Source of the DNA: Hydrogenobaculum sp.
GTDB taxonomy: Bacteria > Aquificota > Aquificia > Aquificales > Aquificaceae
Reading direction: 5' to 3'
Length of the DNA stretch: 43,622 nt
Assembly: GCA_023269915.1 (NCBI GenBank)
Contig: JAGDWZ010000024.1
Coordinates: forward strand, 26,908 to 70,529
The notes beneath the pieces are model-generated. The model worked only from the letters and a program-made list of their open reading frames with translations, had not been told where the DNA came from and did no database searches. Shown here piece after piece: positions 8,742 through 17,734 of this stretch (position 1 is its first letter; each line of letters starts with the position of its first letter). A program made the translations under genes and the position numbers.

Positions 8742-10265
8742 TTATTCCCACTCTATAGTGGCTGGTGGTTTTGAAGAGATGTCGTAAACAACCCTGTTTA
8801 TACCTTTTACTTCTTGTATTATGCGCCTCATAACATGTTCTAAAAATTCGTAAGGTAGTTTTGAAGGTTCGGCTGTCATGCCGTCTTGGCTATCAACGGC
8901 CCTCAAAGCTAAGACTTTTTCATAAGTTCTGTTGTCCCCCATAACGCCTACAGATTTTATGGGTAAAAGCACTGAAAAAGCTTGCCACGTTTTATCGTAT
9001 AAGTCCCACTTCTTTAATTCTTCTATAAAGATAGCGTCAGCCTCTCTTAAGATGTTTAAATCTTCTTCTGTCACTTCTCCTATAATTCTTATTGCAAGTC
9101 CAGGTCCTGGAAATGGATGTCTATACACCATATCTTTTGGAAGTCCTAGTTCAAGTCCTAGCGCCCTTACCTCATCTTTGAACAACTCTTTTAAAGGTTC
9201 TAAAAGCTTTAGATGCATTTTTTCTGGAAGTCCGCCTACGTTGTGATGGGATTTTATTTTGGCAGAGCCATGTATACCTGCGGATTCTACTAAATCTGGG
9301 TAGAGAGTGCCTTGAAGCAAAAACTCTGCGTTGTATTTTTTAGCCTCTTCCTCAAATATTTCTATAAATGTATTTCCTATAATTTTGCGTTTTTGTTCTG
9401 GGTCTTCTACGTTTTTGAGCTTTTCTAAGAAAATAGAGCTTCTATCTAAGGCTACTATGTTTAAACCAAGCTTTGTAAGATTGGAAATAACTTCCTTTGC
9501 TTCGTTTTTCCTAAGAAGCCCATGGTCTACAAATATACATGTTAATCTATCGCCTATTGCCTTGTGGGTTAAAGCGGCTGCTACGGCAGAATCTACACCA
9601 CCTGATATAGCGCAGATTACTTTTTTGTCTTGAGTGATTTCTCTTATCTCCTCTATTTTGTGTTCTTTGAAATTTTTCATACTCCAGTTGGGTTTACAGT
9701 TTGCTATATTAAATAGAAAGTTTGAGAGCATCTTCTTGCCGTGTTCCGTATGGTAAACTTCTAAATGATATTGCACTCCGTATATTGGCTTAGTTTGATG
9801 TTTTATGACGGCATTTTCTGAATTATCCGAAAATCCTATAGACTCAAAATGTGGTGGTAATTTTGATACTTTATCGGCATGGCTCATCCATACCGAAGTA
9901 TTTTGCGGAATATCTTTAAAAAATACGTCCTCTTTAAATTTTAAGTATGCTTTGCCGTATTCGTGTTTTTCTGATGGTTCTACAATACCGCCAAACTCGT
10001 AAGCTATCAGCTGGTGTCCATAGCATATACCAAGGATTGGAATATTTAAATCGTATATTCTCCTGTCTATGCGAGGCGCATTTTTTTCGTAAACGGAATG
10101 TGGCCCCCCAGATAATATTATTGCGCATGGATTTCTTGATGATATCTCTTCTATCGTTATATCTGGAGAGACTATCTCGCTGTAAACTCCTAGTTCTCTT
10201 ACTTTTCTAGCAATTAGCTGCACATACTGAGATCCAAAGCTTACTATAACAACAGAGCTATCCAA
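8742..10265 (-). CDS. guaA: GMP synthase (glutamine-hydrolysing); TTG start
   Basis: GATase motif GICYGHQL; ATP-PPase SGGVDSAVAA; HPFPGPGLAIRIIGEV. Confidence 0.98.
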   Translation of the reverse strand: MDSSVVIVSFGSQYVQLIARKVRELGVYSEIVSPDITIEEISSRNPCAIILSGGPHSVYEKNAPRIDRRIYDLNIPILGICYGHQLIAYEFGGIVEPSEKHEYGKAYLKFKEDVFFKDIPQNTSVWMSHADKVSKLPPHFESIGFSDNSENAVIKHQTKPIYGVQYHLEVYHTEHGKKMLSNFLFNIANCKPNWSMKNFKEHKIEEIREITQDKKVICAISGGVDSAVAAALTHKAIGDRLTCIFVDHGLLRKNEAKEVISNLTKLGLNIVALDRSSIFLEKLKNVEDPEQKRKIIGNTFIEIFEEEAKKYNAEFLLQGTLYPDLVESAGIHGSAKIKSHHNVGGLPEKMHLKLLEPLKELFKDEVRALGLELGLPKDMVYRHPFPGPGLAIRIIGEVTEEDLNILREADAIFIEELKKWDLYDKTWQAFSVLLPIKSVGVMGDNRTYEKVLALRAVDSQDGMTAEPSKLPYEFLEHVMRRIIQEVKGINRVVYDISSKPPATIEWE

Positions 10266-10287
10266 CCTTATAAGTCCCTTGTAAGTT

Positions 10288-11019
10288 TTATATCATCAAC
10301 CTTTCTAATTCTCTTTTTTTCAAAATCTCTATATATCCTCTTTCGGTATGTATGATGCCTTCTTTTTTCCATTTGCTCATGATGCGTATAGCTGTTTCTA
10401 CTGTGGTACCTGTCATCTCTGCTATATCTTGGCGAGTGATAGGAATTTCTATAGATATTTTGCCGCCTTCTTTTTCTTCACCTACTGATTTTGCAAGTTC
10501 CAACAGCACTCTAGCTATACGCTCTTCTACTCTACCAGAAGCTATAGATTTTAATATATCGTAAGCGTAAAGCAAGTTATGTGTAGCATCACATGTAACT
10601 TTTACAGCAAAAGCCGGATACTTTATTGCTAGATTTATAAAATCTTGATTAGACAAATACAATACCGAAGATTCTGTCATGGATTGAGCTGTGTATGTAG
10701 TCTTTATTTTGGATTTTATGCTTGACCCGCCCCATTCAATCCATCCAAACGTATCTTTTGGAAATACAAGCCTTACTATAATAGTACGGCCATCTTGGGT
10801 TTCTTTTATGAGCTTAACTATACCATCCATCAATATGAAAAGGCCGGGTTCAGACTCTTCCTCGAAGAATATATACTCGTTTTTTCTATACTCTCGTGAG
10901 TTTAAAAGACTTGCTACTTCCTTTATTTCGTCGTTTGACATATTTTCGAATATGCTAACACTTTTCAAAAATCTTATTTTTTGATCTATGCCACTTTTTG
11001 GTTTTTCCATAGTTTCCAT
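10288..11019 (-). CDS. Crp/Fnr family transcriptional regulator (no N-terminal Fe-S Cys cluster)
   Basis: cNMP-binding beta roll, C-terminal HTH ITRQDIAEMTGTTVETAIRIMSKWKKEGII; SD GGAGG upstream. Confidence 0.93.
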   Translation of the reverse strand: METMEKPKSGIDQKIRFLKSVSIFENMSNDEIKEVASLLNSREYRKNEYIFFEEESEPGLFILMDGIVKLIKETQDGRTIIVRLVFPKDTFGWIEWGGSSIKSKIKTTYTAQSMTESSVLYLSNQDFINLAIKYPAFAVKVTCDATHNLLYAYDILKSIASGRVEERIARVLLELAKSVGEEKEGGKISIEIPITRQDIAEMTGTTVETAIRIMSKWKKEGIIHTERGYIEILKKRELERLMI

Positions 11020-11045
11020 ACATTAACCTCCAAAATAATTTAAAT

Positions 11046-11069
11046 TAGTGATATAACACTATGATTATA
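11046..11069 (-). promoter_or_regulatory. Promoter -10 (TGGTATAAT) plus 16-bp near-palindrome upstream of the crp/fnr gene
   Basis: TATAAT at 11069..11064 (reverse strand) and TAGTGATATAACACTA at 11046-11061. Confidence 0.5.
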
Positions 11070-11072
11070 CCA

Positions 11073-12212
11073 TCATATAATAAATTTATGCAAAGAAAAT
11101 ATTTTTTCAAGATATTCTTTTATTCTAATACTTCCTTCTCTTGGTTTGTCTAAAATAGTATCGTATATATCATCTTCCATGAGTTCATCAAAATCCTCAT
11201 AATCTATAGATTTTAAAAGCTCTTTTGCCTCTTTGGTTATTGTTATTTCCTCAGGTTTTATCCCCTCTAAGTAAAGCCATATCAAGGACCACGCCCTAGC
11301 TAGGCTTATAGGGTTATAACCCCCACCTCCTAATAGTATAAATTTTTTTGTGTAAGATTTTATAACGTCTATGGCTTTTATATAAATGTTGTTTGATAAA
11401 TTAAACTTTGATAGATAGTCTTCTTTTAACGCATCAACCCCCATCTGTACCACGAATACCTCTGGAGCAAACTTATCAACGGCAATCTCCATAGCTTTTT
11501 CCAGAGCATATACAAACTCAGAGTCATTTATATCTTGTGGTAGGGGGATATTCATATTGTATCCAAACCCTTCTCCTGTGCCAAGTTCATTCTGATAGCC
11601 TACTTTAAATGGAAACGCATATTCTGGTGATTGGTGTAAACTTAGTAAGAAAACATCTTTTGAATCGTAAAAAGCTTCTTGGACGCCATCTGGATGATGG
11701 GCGTCCAAATCTATGTATATAATTTTTTTAAATCCGTTGTTTAATAGATATTTAATGGCAACTACTGGATCGTTTAGAAAGCAAAATCCATTTGCTCTTG
11801 ACTTCATTGCGTGGTGCATACCACCAGCGGGGTTAAACGATACAAATTCTTTTGATGTTATATGGTTTTTAATATAATATTCTGCCGCTTGAACACTTGA
11901 ACCTGTAGCAAGAAGAGAGCCTTTCCACATACCAGCCGATATGGGATTTTCTATAGTTCCGATAGAGTATTTTTCTCTTATATAGTTGCTGGATTTCATA
12001 TTTGTGTCAGCTTCTATAAGGGCGTCTATATAGTCTTTTGTGTGAAATAGAAGAAGCTCTTCTATGGTGGCGTTTCTTCCTTCGATGTAGTTGGGGTCAA
12101 AACCGAGTGCTTTAATGTAGTTTAGCATCAAGGACACCCTAGGCACTCTTAACGGATGATTTTTGGGATACCTTAACTCTTTATACTTTTCGCTTGCTAT
12201 TAAAATATTCAC
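11073..12212 (-). CDS. Histone deacetylase/AcuC/AphA family protein
   Basis: NPAGGMHHAMKSRANGFCFLNDPVVAI; IDLDAHHPDGVQEAF; LLGGGGYNPISLARAW. Confidence 0.93.
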   Translation of the reverse strand: MNILIASEKYKELRYPKNHPLRVPRVSLMLNYIKALGFDPNYIEGRNATIEELLLFHTKDYIDALIEADTNMKSSNYIREKYSIGTIENPISAGMWKGSLLATGSSVQAAEYYIKNHITSKEFVSFNPAGGMHHAMKSRANGFCFLNDPVVAIKYLLNNGFKKIIYIDLDAHHPDGVQEAFYDSKDVFLLSLHQSPEYAFPFKVGYQNELGTGEGFGYNMNIPLPQDINDSEFVYALEKAMEIAVDKFAPEVFVVQMGVDALKEDYLSKFNLSNNIYIKAIDVIKSYTKKFILLGGGGYNPISLARAWSLIWLYLEGIKPEEITITKEAKELLKSIDYEDFDELMEDDIYDTILDKPREGSIRIKEYLEKIFSLHKFII

Positions 12213-12244
12213 GCTTTTAAAAGCTAAAAAACGTTTGAATTAGG

Positions 12245-13072
12245 CTATTTGCCTAACCATTCGTCAAGTTGTTTTTCGCTACTTGGTGCCCCAGGATGCA
12301 TTTTGCCATCCATCCCTATGATAGTTGGCGTTCCCTGCACTCCTAACTTCATGGCTTCTTGCATAGAATTTTTTATAAACGTATCCCCAGCAGGACATTG
12401 AGACATTGGCGATTTTGCATTGTAGGCAGCATGCAAGCTGTTCCAACCTTTCTTGTTACACCAAAGACCAACGGCAGATTGGAATGCACCTGGATGGATT
12501 GGCAATGGGAATAGTATAACCCTTACTTCTACACCGTTTTTATCTGCCCATTTTTGTATAAGGGGTTCTGCTTCGTGGCAGAATGGACATTTTGGATCGG
12601 TTATAAGATATATGTATTTGTCTGCAGGTGGCGGGTTTGTACCAAAGTAAGATTTCCCCTTGTAATAACTAAAGGCTACGTATTGGTTTAGGTTAGATTC
12701 TTCGTTTTTGCTTACCTTAAAGAATTGTTCCATTGTTTTTTGAGTGAGATTTTCTTTTGTGATGGCGTTTAGAAGCTGACCAGCTATAAAATAGTTGCCT
12801 TTTGGGTCTGTGTATATAACTGTTGGTGGTCCACCGTTTATTTTTACTACAACCTCGCAAAGACCCTTTATTTGTTGTAGTGGTTTTTCTGTGACTACTT
12901 CTACCTTGGCCCCAGGCGGTGTGAAGTGCTCTATGTTGGTGGTTAGCGTGCTAGTTGACGGGCATTTGGTAGTTTCTAATTTACTACATGCATTTAGTCC
13001 TAAGATTGCAATACCTAATGATAGCGTTATGCTATACTTAAACAGCTTACTTTTATTAAACTTAGTTTTCAT
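12245..13072 (-). CDS. DsbC/DsbG-like thiol:disulfide interchange lipoprotein
   Basis: Lipobox LGLNAC, active site CPFCHEAEP, VQGTPTIIGMDGKMHPG; SD GGAGG before the MKTKF start. Confidence 0.87.
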   Translation of the reverse strand: MKTKFNKSKLFKYSITLSLGIAILGLNACSKLETTKCPSTSTLTTNIEHFTPPGAKVEVVTEKPLQQIKGLCEVVVKINGGPPTVIYTDPKGNYFIAGQLLNAITKENLTQKTMEQFFKVSKNEESNLNQYVAFSYYKGKSYFGTNPPPADKYIYLITDPKCPFCHEAEPLIQKWADKNGVEVRVILFPLPIHPGAFQSAVGLWCNKKGWNSLHAAYNAKSPMSQCPAGDTFIKNSMQEAMKLGVQGTPTIIGMDGKMHPGAPSSEKQLDEWLGK

Positions 13073-13123
13073 TTTAACCTCCAAGCTTATTATATTAATA
13101 TAACATGAAATTTTTGTGATAGG

Positions 13124-13999
13124 TTAAGAAGCTATTTTGGCTGGTTCTGAAGTATATTCTATAGTCTTGATATGTTTTATAGCTTCTTTTACAAATTCTA
13201 CGTTTAGTTTGTGACCTCCCATGTAAGAGTATATATTTGCTGAAAATCTTATACCAGCTAAATATAAATCACCTATTAAATCTAGTACCTTATGACTAAC
13301 GGGTTCATGAGAGTGTCTTAAACCACCTTTATTTAGTATGCCGCTATCGGTAAGAACTACGTTGTTTTCTAAAGAACCGCCTTTTCCAAGGCCCATCTTC
13401 TTTAGTTTTGCTATATCCTCAATATGACAAAACGTCCTAGCGCTTATAAGATTTTTGTCTTTTATCAGATTTTCTATTGGTGATTTATAAGTGTAGATTT
13501 GATGTTTTAAGAAATTTCCAAAAAAGCCTTCAAAGGTTATTGATAGCTCTTTGTTAGGTTTTGCCATTATGTATCTGTTTTCATTTGAAACCCTAACGAT
13601 ATTTGATAAATAGCCAAACAACTTTGGAGCACTTTGGGAAGCTCTATTTTTTTCTAAAAGCTTGAAAAACTCACAAGCACTGCCATCCATAATAGGTGAC
13701 TCTTCAGAATCTAAAAATTCTATTACCACATTGTCTATATTGGCTAAATAAAGAGCGGCCATTATATGCTCTATAGTCCTGAAATATACTATGCCGTTTC
13801 CTATAGATGTTGAGTTTGAAGTATCAACGACGTTTTCTACATGGGCTTTTACTTTATAACCGTTTTTTAGAAATACTATACCAGTATTTTCTTCTGCCGG
13901 ATGGAACTTAACTCTTGATAAGCTACCAGAGTGTATGCCTATACCTTCTATAACAAACGTATCCGATATGGTGTTTTGGAAAAAGCATTCTTTATCCAT
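13124..13999 (-). CDS. lpxC: UDP-3-O-acyl-N-acetylglucosamine deacetylase LpxC
   Basis: IEGIGIHSG; EHIMAALYLANIDNVVIE; SARTFCHIEDI; SHKVLDLIGDLYLAG. Confidence 0.95.
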   Translation of the reverse strand: MDKECFFQNTISDTFVIEGIGIHSGSLSRVKFHPAEENTGIVFLKNGYKVKAHVENVVDTSNSTSIGNGIVYFRTIEHIMAALYLANIDNVVIEFLDSEESPIMDGSACEFFKLLEKNRASQSAPKLFGYLSNIVRVSNENRYIMAKPNKELSITFEGFFGNFLKHQIYTYKSPIENLIKDKNLISARTFCHIEDIAKLKKMGLGKGGSLENNVVLTDSGILNKGGLRHSHEPVSHKVLDLIGDLYLAGIRFSANIYSYMGGHKLNVEFVKEAIKHIKTIEYTSEPAKIAS

Positions 14000-14018
14000 A
14001 CACTTTTATATGAGCAAA

Positions 14019-14705
14019 TTAGGTGCCAATGTGCGCTATGTATTTTGCTATCTTTTCTAAGCTTGGATTTTCTGGTACGTAAGTTACTTTTATTCCTTCA
14101 TTTTTTATAGTGTTTGCTGTGGTGTTTCCTATGGCGAATATATCTTTTTCGTTTAAAAGATATTTGTAATTTTGCAAATTTTTTAAAAGCCCTATAAATG
14201 CTGACGGGCTTCCGAAAAAAACCCCGTCTACTTTTTTTATATTCTCTAGTATAGTTTGTAAGTCGTAGGTTTTCAGCCTTGTTTCATAGGCTTTTAGTAT
14301 GAAAATATCTTTACCTTTAAGCATATTTTGAATATCTTCTGGTAATTCAAAATCTGTTCTTACCCATAGGCTTTTTTGGTTTATTTTCGGTAATATGTCT
14401 TTTATGGTATCTTCTACTACTATGTTCTTTTTGTCGTAAAACTTTAACAAAGACTCCTTTGTTTTCTGTCCCACAACGTATATATCTATATTTGCATTTT
14501 TGCAAATGGATATGTTTTGGAAAAATATCTCTACAGCCCTTTTGCTGCTAAATATTAGGCTTTTAAAATCAAAATTTGTCAATTCTAACGGCCTTTGATA
14601 TATTTCTATCATAGGTAAGCTTATTGTGTTTATGCCGTAAGAAGAAAATATCTTTTTAGATTCTAAGTTGTCTTTTTCTTCTCTTGTAAGAAGAAGATTA
14701 TACAT
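14019..14705 (-). CDS. hemD: Uroporphyrinogen-III synthase HemD-like
   Basis: LIFSSKRAVEIFF; GSPSAFIGLL; AIGNTTANTIKNEGIKVTYVPENPSLE. Confidence 0.8.
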   Translation of the reverse strand: MYNLLLTREEKDNLESKKIFSSYGINTISLPMIEIYQRPLELTNFDFKSLIFSSKRAVEIFFQNISICKNANIDIYVVGQKTKESLLKFYDKKNIVVEDTIKDILPKINQKSLWVRTDFELPEDIQNMLKGKDIFILKAYETRLKTYDLQTILENIKKVDGVFFGSPSAFIGLLKNLQNYKYLLNEKDIFAIGNTTANTIKNEGIKVTYVPENPSLEKIAKYIAHIGT

Positions 14706-15120
14706 TGTTGTAAATATTTTTTGCCAGCTTTGATAGTATGCCGTTTATGAAAGAAGGTGTTTTCTTGTTGCCGTATTTGTTTGATATATTTACATAATCT
14801 ATTATAGCTTGTATATACTTAGCGGGTTTTATATATAAAAACTCTGAAAAAGACGCTCTTAAAATAGCTTTTTCTATACTTCCCAAATCGTCAAAATTCC
14901 AATTTTCAAGATACGAGGCTATCTCTTTATCTACGCTTTCTAAGTTTTCTTCAAACTTTGTTACAATAAGGTTTGTATACTTTTTGGTATTCTTTTGGAC
15001 TGGCTCTTCCTCCATGTTTATAATCTCTTCTGATACGTTTTTTATATTACCACCGTTTATGTCCCATGCGTATAGTATCCTTATGGATAGTTCTCTTGCT
15101 TTTGCTCTTGTCTCTTTCAT
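14698..15120 (-). CDS. nusB: Transcription antitermination protein NusB (start MKETRAK after GGAG)
   Basis: RAKARELSIRILYAWDI; AILRASFSEFLYI; AIIDYVNISNKYGNKKTPSFINGILSKLAK. Confidence 0.9.
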   Translation of the reverse strand: MKETRAKARELSIRILYAWDINGGNIKNVSEEIINMEEEPVQKNTKKYTNLIVTKFEENLESVDKEIASYLENWNFDDLGSIEKAILRASFSEFLYIKPAKYIQAIIDYVNISNKYGNKKTPSFINGILSKLAKNIYNNV

Positions 15121-16430
15121 TATAAGCTCCAATAAAGAAAGCCCTTTTTTGTAAAGAGTTCTTTATCATATAAATGTTTGACATCTACTATTATTTTGGG
15201 GTCTGTGATTATGTGCTCGTAAAACTTAATATCGTATTCACCAAAAGCGTTGTGTTTTACCGCTACTATCACAGCGTCGTAAGGTGAAAAAGTATATGGA
15301 TTTTGTAGGAGTTCAATGTCATATTCTCTAAACACCTCATCCTTGTATGCATTGGGGTCGTATACGTAGGTTTTTATACCAAACTCTTGAAGTTCTTTAT
15401 ATATATCTACAACTTTTGAGTTTCTTATGTCGGGTATATTTTCTTTGAAGGTCAATCCTAGTATTAGTACTTTTGATGATTCTATTTGTTTTCTTGCTTT
15501 TATTAAAAGCTTTAACACGTTTTGGACTACGAAGTTTGGCATTGAGTCGTTAACCCTTCTACCAGAGAGAATCACTTCGGGATGGTGCCCAAGTTCTTGA
15601 GCTTTGAAAGTAAGATAGTAAGGGTCAACGCTTATGCAGTGTCCTCCTACCAAGCCTGGTTCAAACCTAAGAAAATTCCATTTGGTAGCTGCAGCTTCTA
15701 ATACATCTTTTGTATCTATATCCATTTTGTGAAATATCATAGAAAGCTCGTTCATTAGGGCTATGTTAATATCCCTTTGGGTGTTTTCTATGACTTTTGC
15801 AGCCTCTGCTACTTTTATGGATTTTGCTTTAAATACACCTGCTTTTACTACCTTAGCGTATACTTCGCTTATAAGGTTAAGACTATAATCTGTATCTCCA
15901 GAGACTACTTTTACTATATTTTCAAATCTATGAATTTTGTCTCCCGGATTTATCCTTTCTGGTGAATACCCTACGTAGAAATCTTTTTTCCAAACAAGGC
16001 CAGATTCTTTCTCTAAAATAGGCACACACTCTTCTTCTGTAAGGCCTGGATATACGGTGGATTCGTAAACTACTATGCTATCTTTTTGCAAATTTTTACC
16101 TACTATACTAGAGGCGCTAAAGATAGGCTTTAGGTCTGGGACTTTGTGCTTGTCTATGGGTGTTGGGACTGTTATGATTATAAATTTACACTTTTTTATA
16201 TATTCTTCATCTGAGGTAAAGACTATGTTGCTATTTAGAAGTTCTTCTGTCGTCGTTTCTTTTGTCCTATCTATACCAGCTTTTAGCTCGTTTATTCTTA
16301 CTTTGTTTATATCAAACCCTATTACGTTAAAATGTTTTGCAAAAGCTATTGCAAGCGGCAAGCCTACGTATCCAAGTCCCACTACGCATATAGATTCTTT
16401 TTTGCTTAGAAAATCATCCAAATTAATCAT
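15120..16430 (-). CDS. Nucleotide-sugar dehydrogenase (UDP-GlcNAc/GalNAc uronate type, TviB/WbpA-like)
   Basis: [58 protein letters not shown]. Confidence 0.9.
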   Translation of the reverse strand: MINLDDFLSKKESICVVGLGYVGLPLAIAFAKHFNVIGFDINKVRINELKAGIDRTKETTTEELLNSNIVFTSDEEYIKKCKFIIITVPTPIDKHKVPDLKPIFSASSIVGKNLQKDSIVVYESTVYPGLTEEECVPILEKESGLVWKKDFYVGYSPERINPGDKIHRFENIVKVVSGDTDYSLNLISEVYAKVVKAGVFKAKSIKVAEAAKVIENTQRDINIALMNELSMIFHKMDIDTKDVLEAAATKWNFLRFEPGLVGGHCISVDPYYLTFKAQELGHHPEVILSGRRVNDSMPNFVVQNVLKLLIKARKQIESSKVLILGLTFKENIPDIRNSKVVDIYKELQEFGIKTYVYDPNAYKDEVFREYDIELLQNPYTFSPYDAVIVAVKHNAFGEYDIKFYEHIITDPKIIVDVKHLYDKELFTKKGFLYWSL

Positions 16431-17605
16431 ATTGTTTTTATTATGCCAAAATGCTTTTTACCCACTTGGATTTTCATGTCGTCTTCTACTGTGATTTCTT
16501 TGTTTGGGTCGGTTATCTTTTCACCGTTTATCTTTAAACCACCGCCTTGGATTATCCTTCTTGCTTCGTTGTTTGACTGAGCAAAGCCAAGCTTTACAAT
16601 AAGCTCATAGGCTTTAAATCTTTCATTTTGTGAAAAGCTAAATACCGGTGCGTCTTTTGGAAACTCCTTTTGAGAAAAAGTAGATTCAAAAAATTCTTTT
16701 GCCTCTCTTGCTTTTTCTTCCGAGTGAAATCTTGATACTATTAGATAAGCAAGCTGTTTTTTGGCTTCCATCGGATGCATTGATTTTATAGCCTCTATCT
16801 CTTGAGGGGTTTTATCTGTTAAAAGCGTGTAGTAATCGTACATCAACTCATCGGATATGCTCATTATCTTTCCAAACATATCTTTTGGGTTATCCTTTAA
16901 AGCTATATAGTTCCCATAGCTTTTTGACATTTTTTTTACGCCGTCAGTGCCCACTAGAAGCGGCATCGTTATGCAGACTTGTTTTTCTAAACCATAGTCT
17001 TTTTGAAGCTCTCTTCCTACAAGCAAGTTGAATTTTTGATCAGTACCCCCTATCTCTATGTCTGCTTTTAGCACCACCGAGTCATAACCTTGAAAAAGAG
17101 GGTATAAAAATTCATGTATATGTATCGGTGAACCTTCTTTGTATCTTTTGTGAAAATCATCTCTTTCTAGCATCCTTGCCACGGTATATTTTGAAGTGAG
17201 GTTTATTATATCTTTTACGCTCATATTAGAAAGCCATTCGCTGTTGTATAAGATTTTTGTTTTATCTTTATCTAAAATCTTGAAAACTTGCTCTTGATAA
17301 GTTTTAGCATTTTCTAACACCTCTTCTTTAGAAAGAGGTGGTCTTGTTTCGTTTCTTCCGGTAGGGTCTCCTATCATTGCGGTAAAATCACCTATCAAGA
17401 AGATAATCTCATGTCCTAAGTTTTGAAAATCCCTTAACTTTTGCAAAAGCACCGTATGTCCCAGGTGTAAATCTTTGGCAGTGGGGTCAAAACCAGCTTT
17501 TACTACAAGAGGTTTTCCTTTTTTTAACTTTTCTACAAGCTCATCTTTTTCTATGATTTCTACTGCGCCTTTTTCTATAATCTCAAGCTGCTTTTGTATA
17601 TCCAT
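16427..17605 (-). CDS. tyrS: Tyrosyl-tRNA synthetase
   Basis: [30 protein letters not shown]-terminal S4 domain. Confidence 0.97.
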   Translation of the reverse strand: MDIQKQLEIIEKGAVEIIEKDELVEKLKKGKPLVVKAGFDPTAKDLHLGHTVLLQKLRDFQNLGHEIIFLIGDFTAMIGDPTGRNETRPPLSKEEVLENAKTYQEQVFKILDKDKTKILYNSEWLSNMSVKDIINLTSKYTVARMLERDDFHKRYKEGSPIHIHEFLYPLFQGYDSVVLKADIEIGGTDQKFNLLVGRELQKDYGLEKQVCITMPLLVGTDGVKKMSKSYGNYIALKDNPKDMFGKIMSISDELMYDYYTLLTDKTPQEIEAIKSMHPMEAKKQLAYLIVSRFHSEEKAREAKEFFESTFSQKEFPKDAPVFSFSQNERFKAYELIVKLGFAQSNNEARRIIQGGGLKINGEKITDPNKEITVEDDMKIQVGKKHFGIIKTI

Positions 17606-17641
17606 AGACTATATATTATACACGTTTTTCGGCTTTTGATA

Positions 17642-17650
17642 TGCTATAAT
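17642..17650 (+). promoter_or_regulatory. Extended -10 promoter element for tRNA-Arg
   Basis: TGCTATAAT, 9 nt upstream of the tRNA 5' end. Confidence 0.6.
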
Positions 17651-17659
17651 ATCTATCTA

Positions 17660-17733
17660 GCCCTGGTAGCTCAATTGGATAGAGCATGGGACTACGGATC
17701 CCAAGGTTGCGGGTTCGACTCCTGCCCAGGGCG
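17660..17733 (+). tRNA. tRNA-Arg(ACG), CCA not encoded
   Basis: Acceptor GCCCTGG/CCAGGGC; anticodon loop CTACGGA; T arm GCGGGTTCGACTCCTGC. Confidence 0.95.
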
Positions 17734-17734
17734 A

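Noticed and set aside
9871-9878. Exact GCCGATAA (reverse strand) in guaA
   Set aside because: No TAAA at the 15-nt spacing and no motility gene downstream; internal coding chance match.
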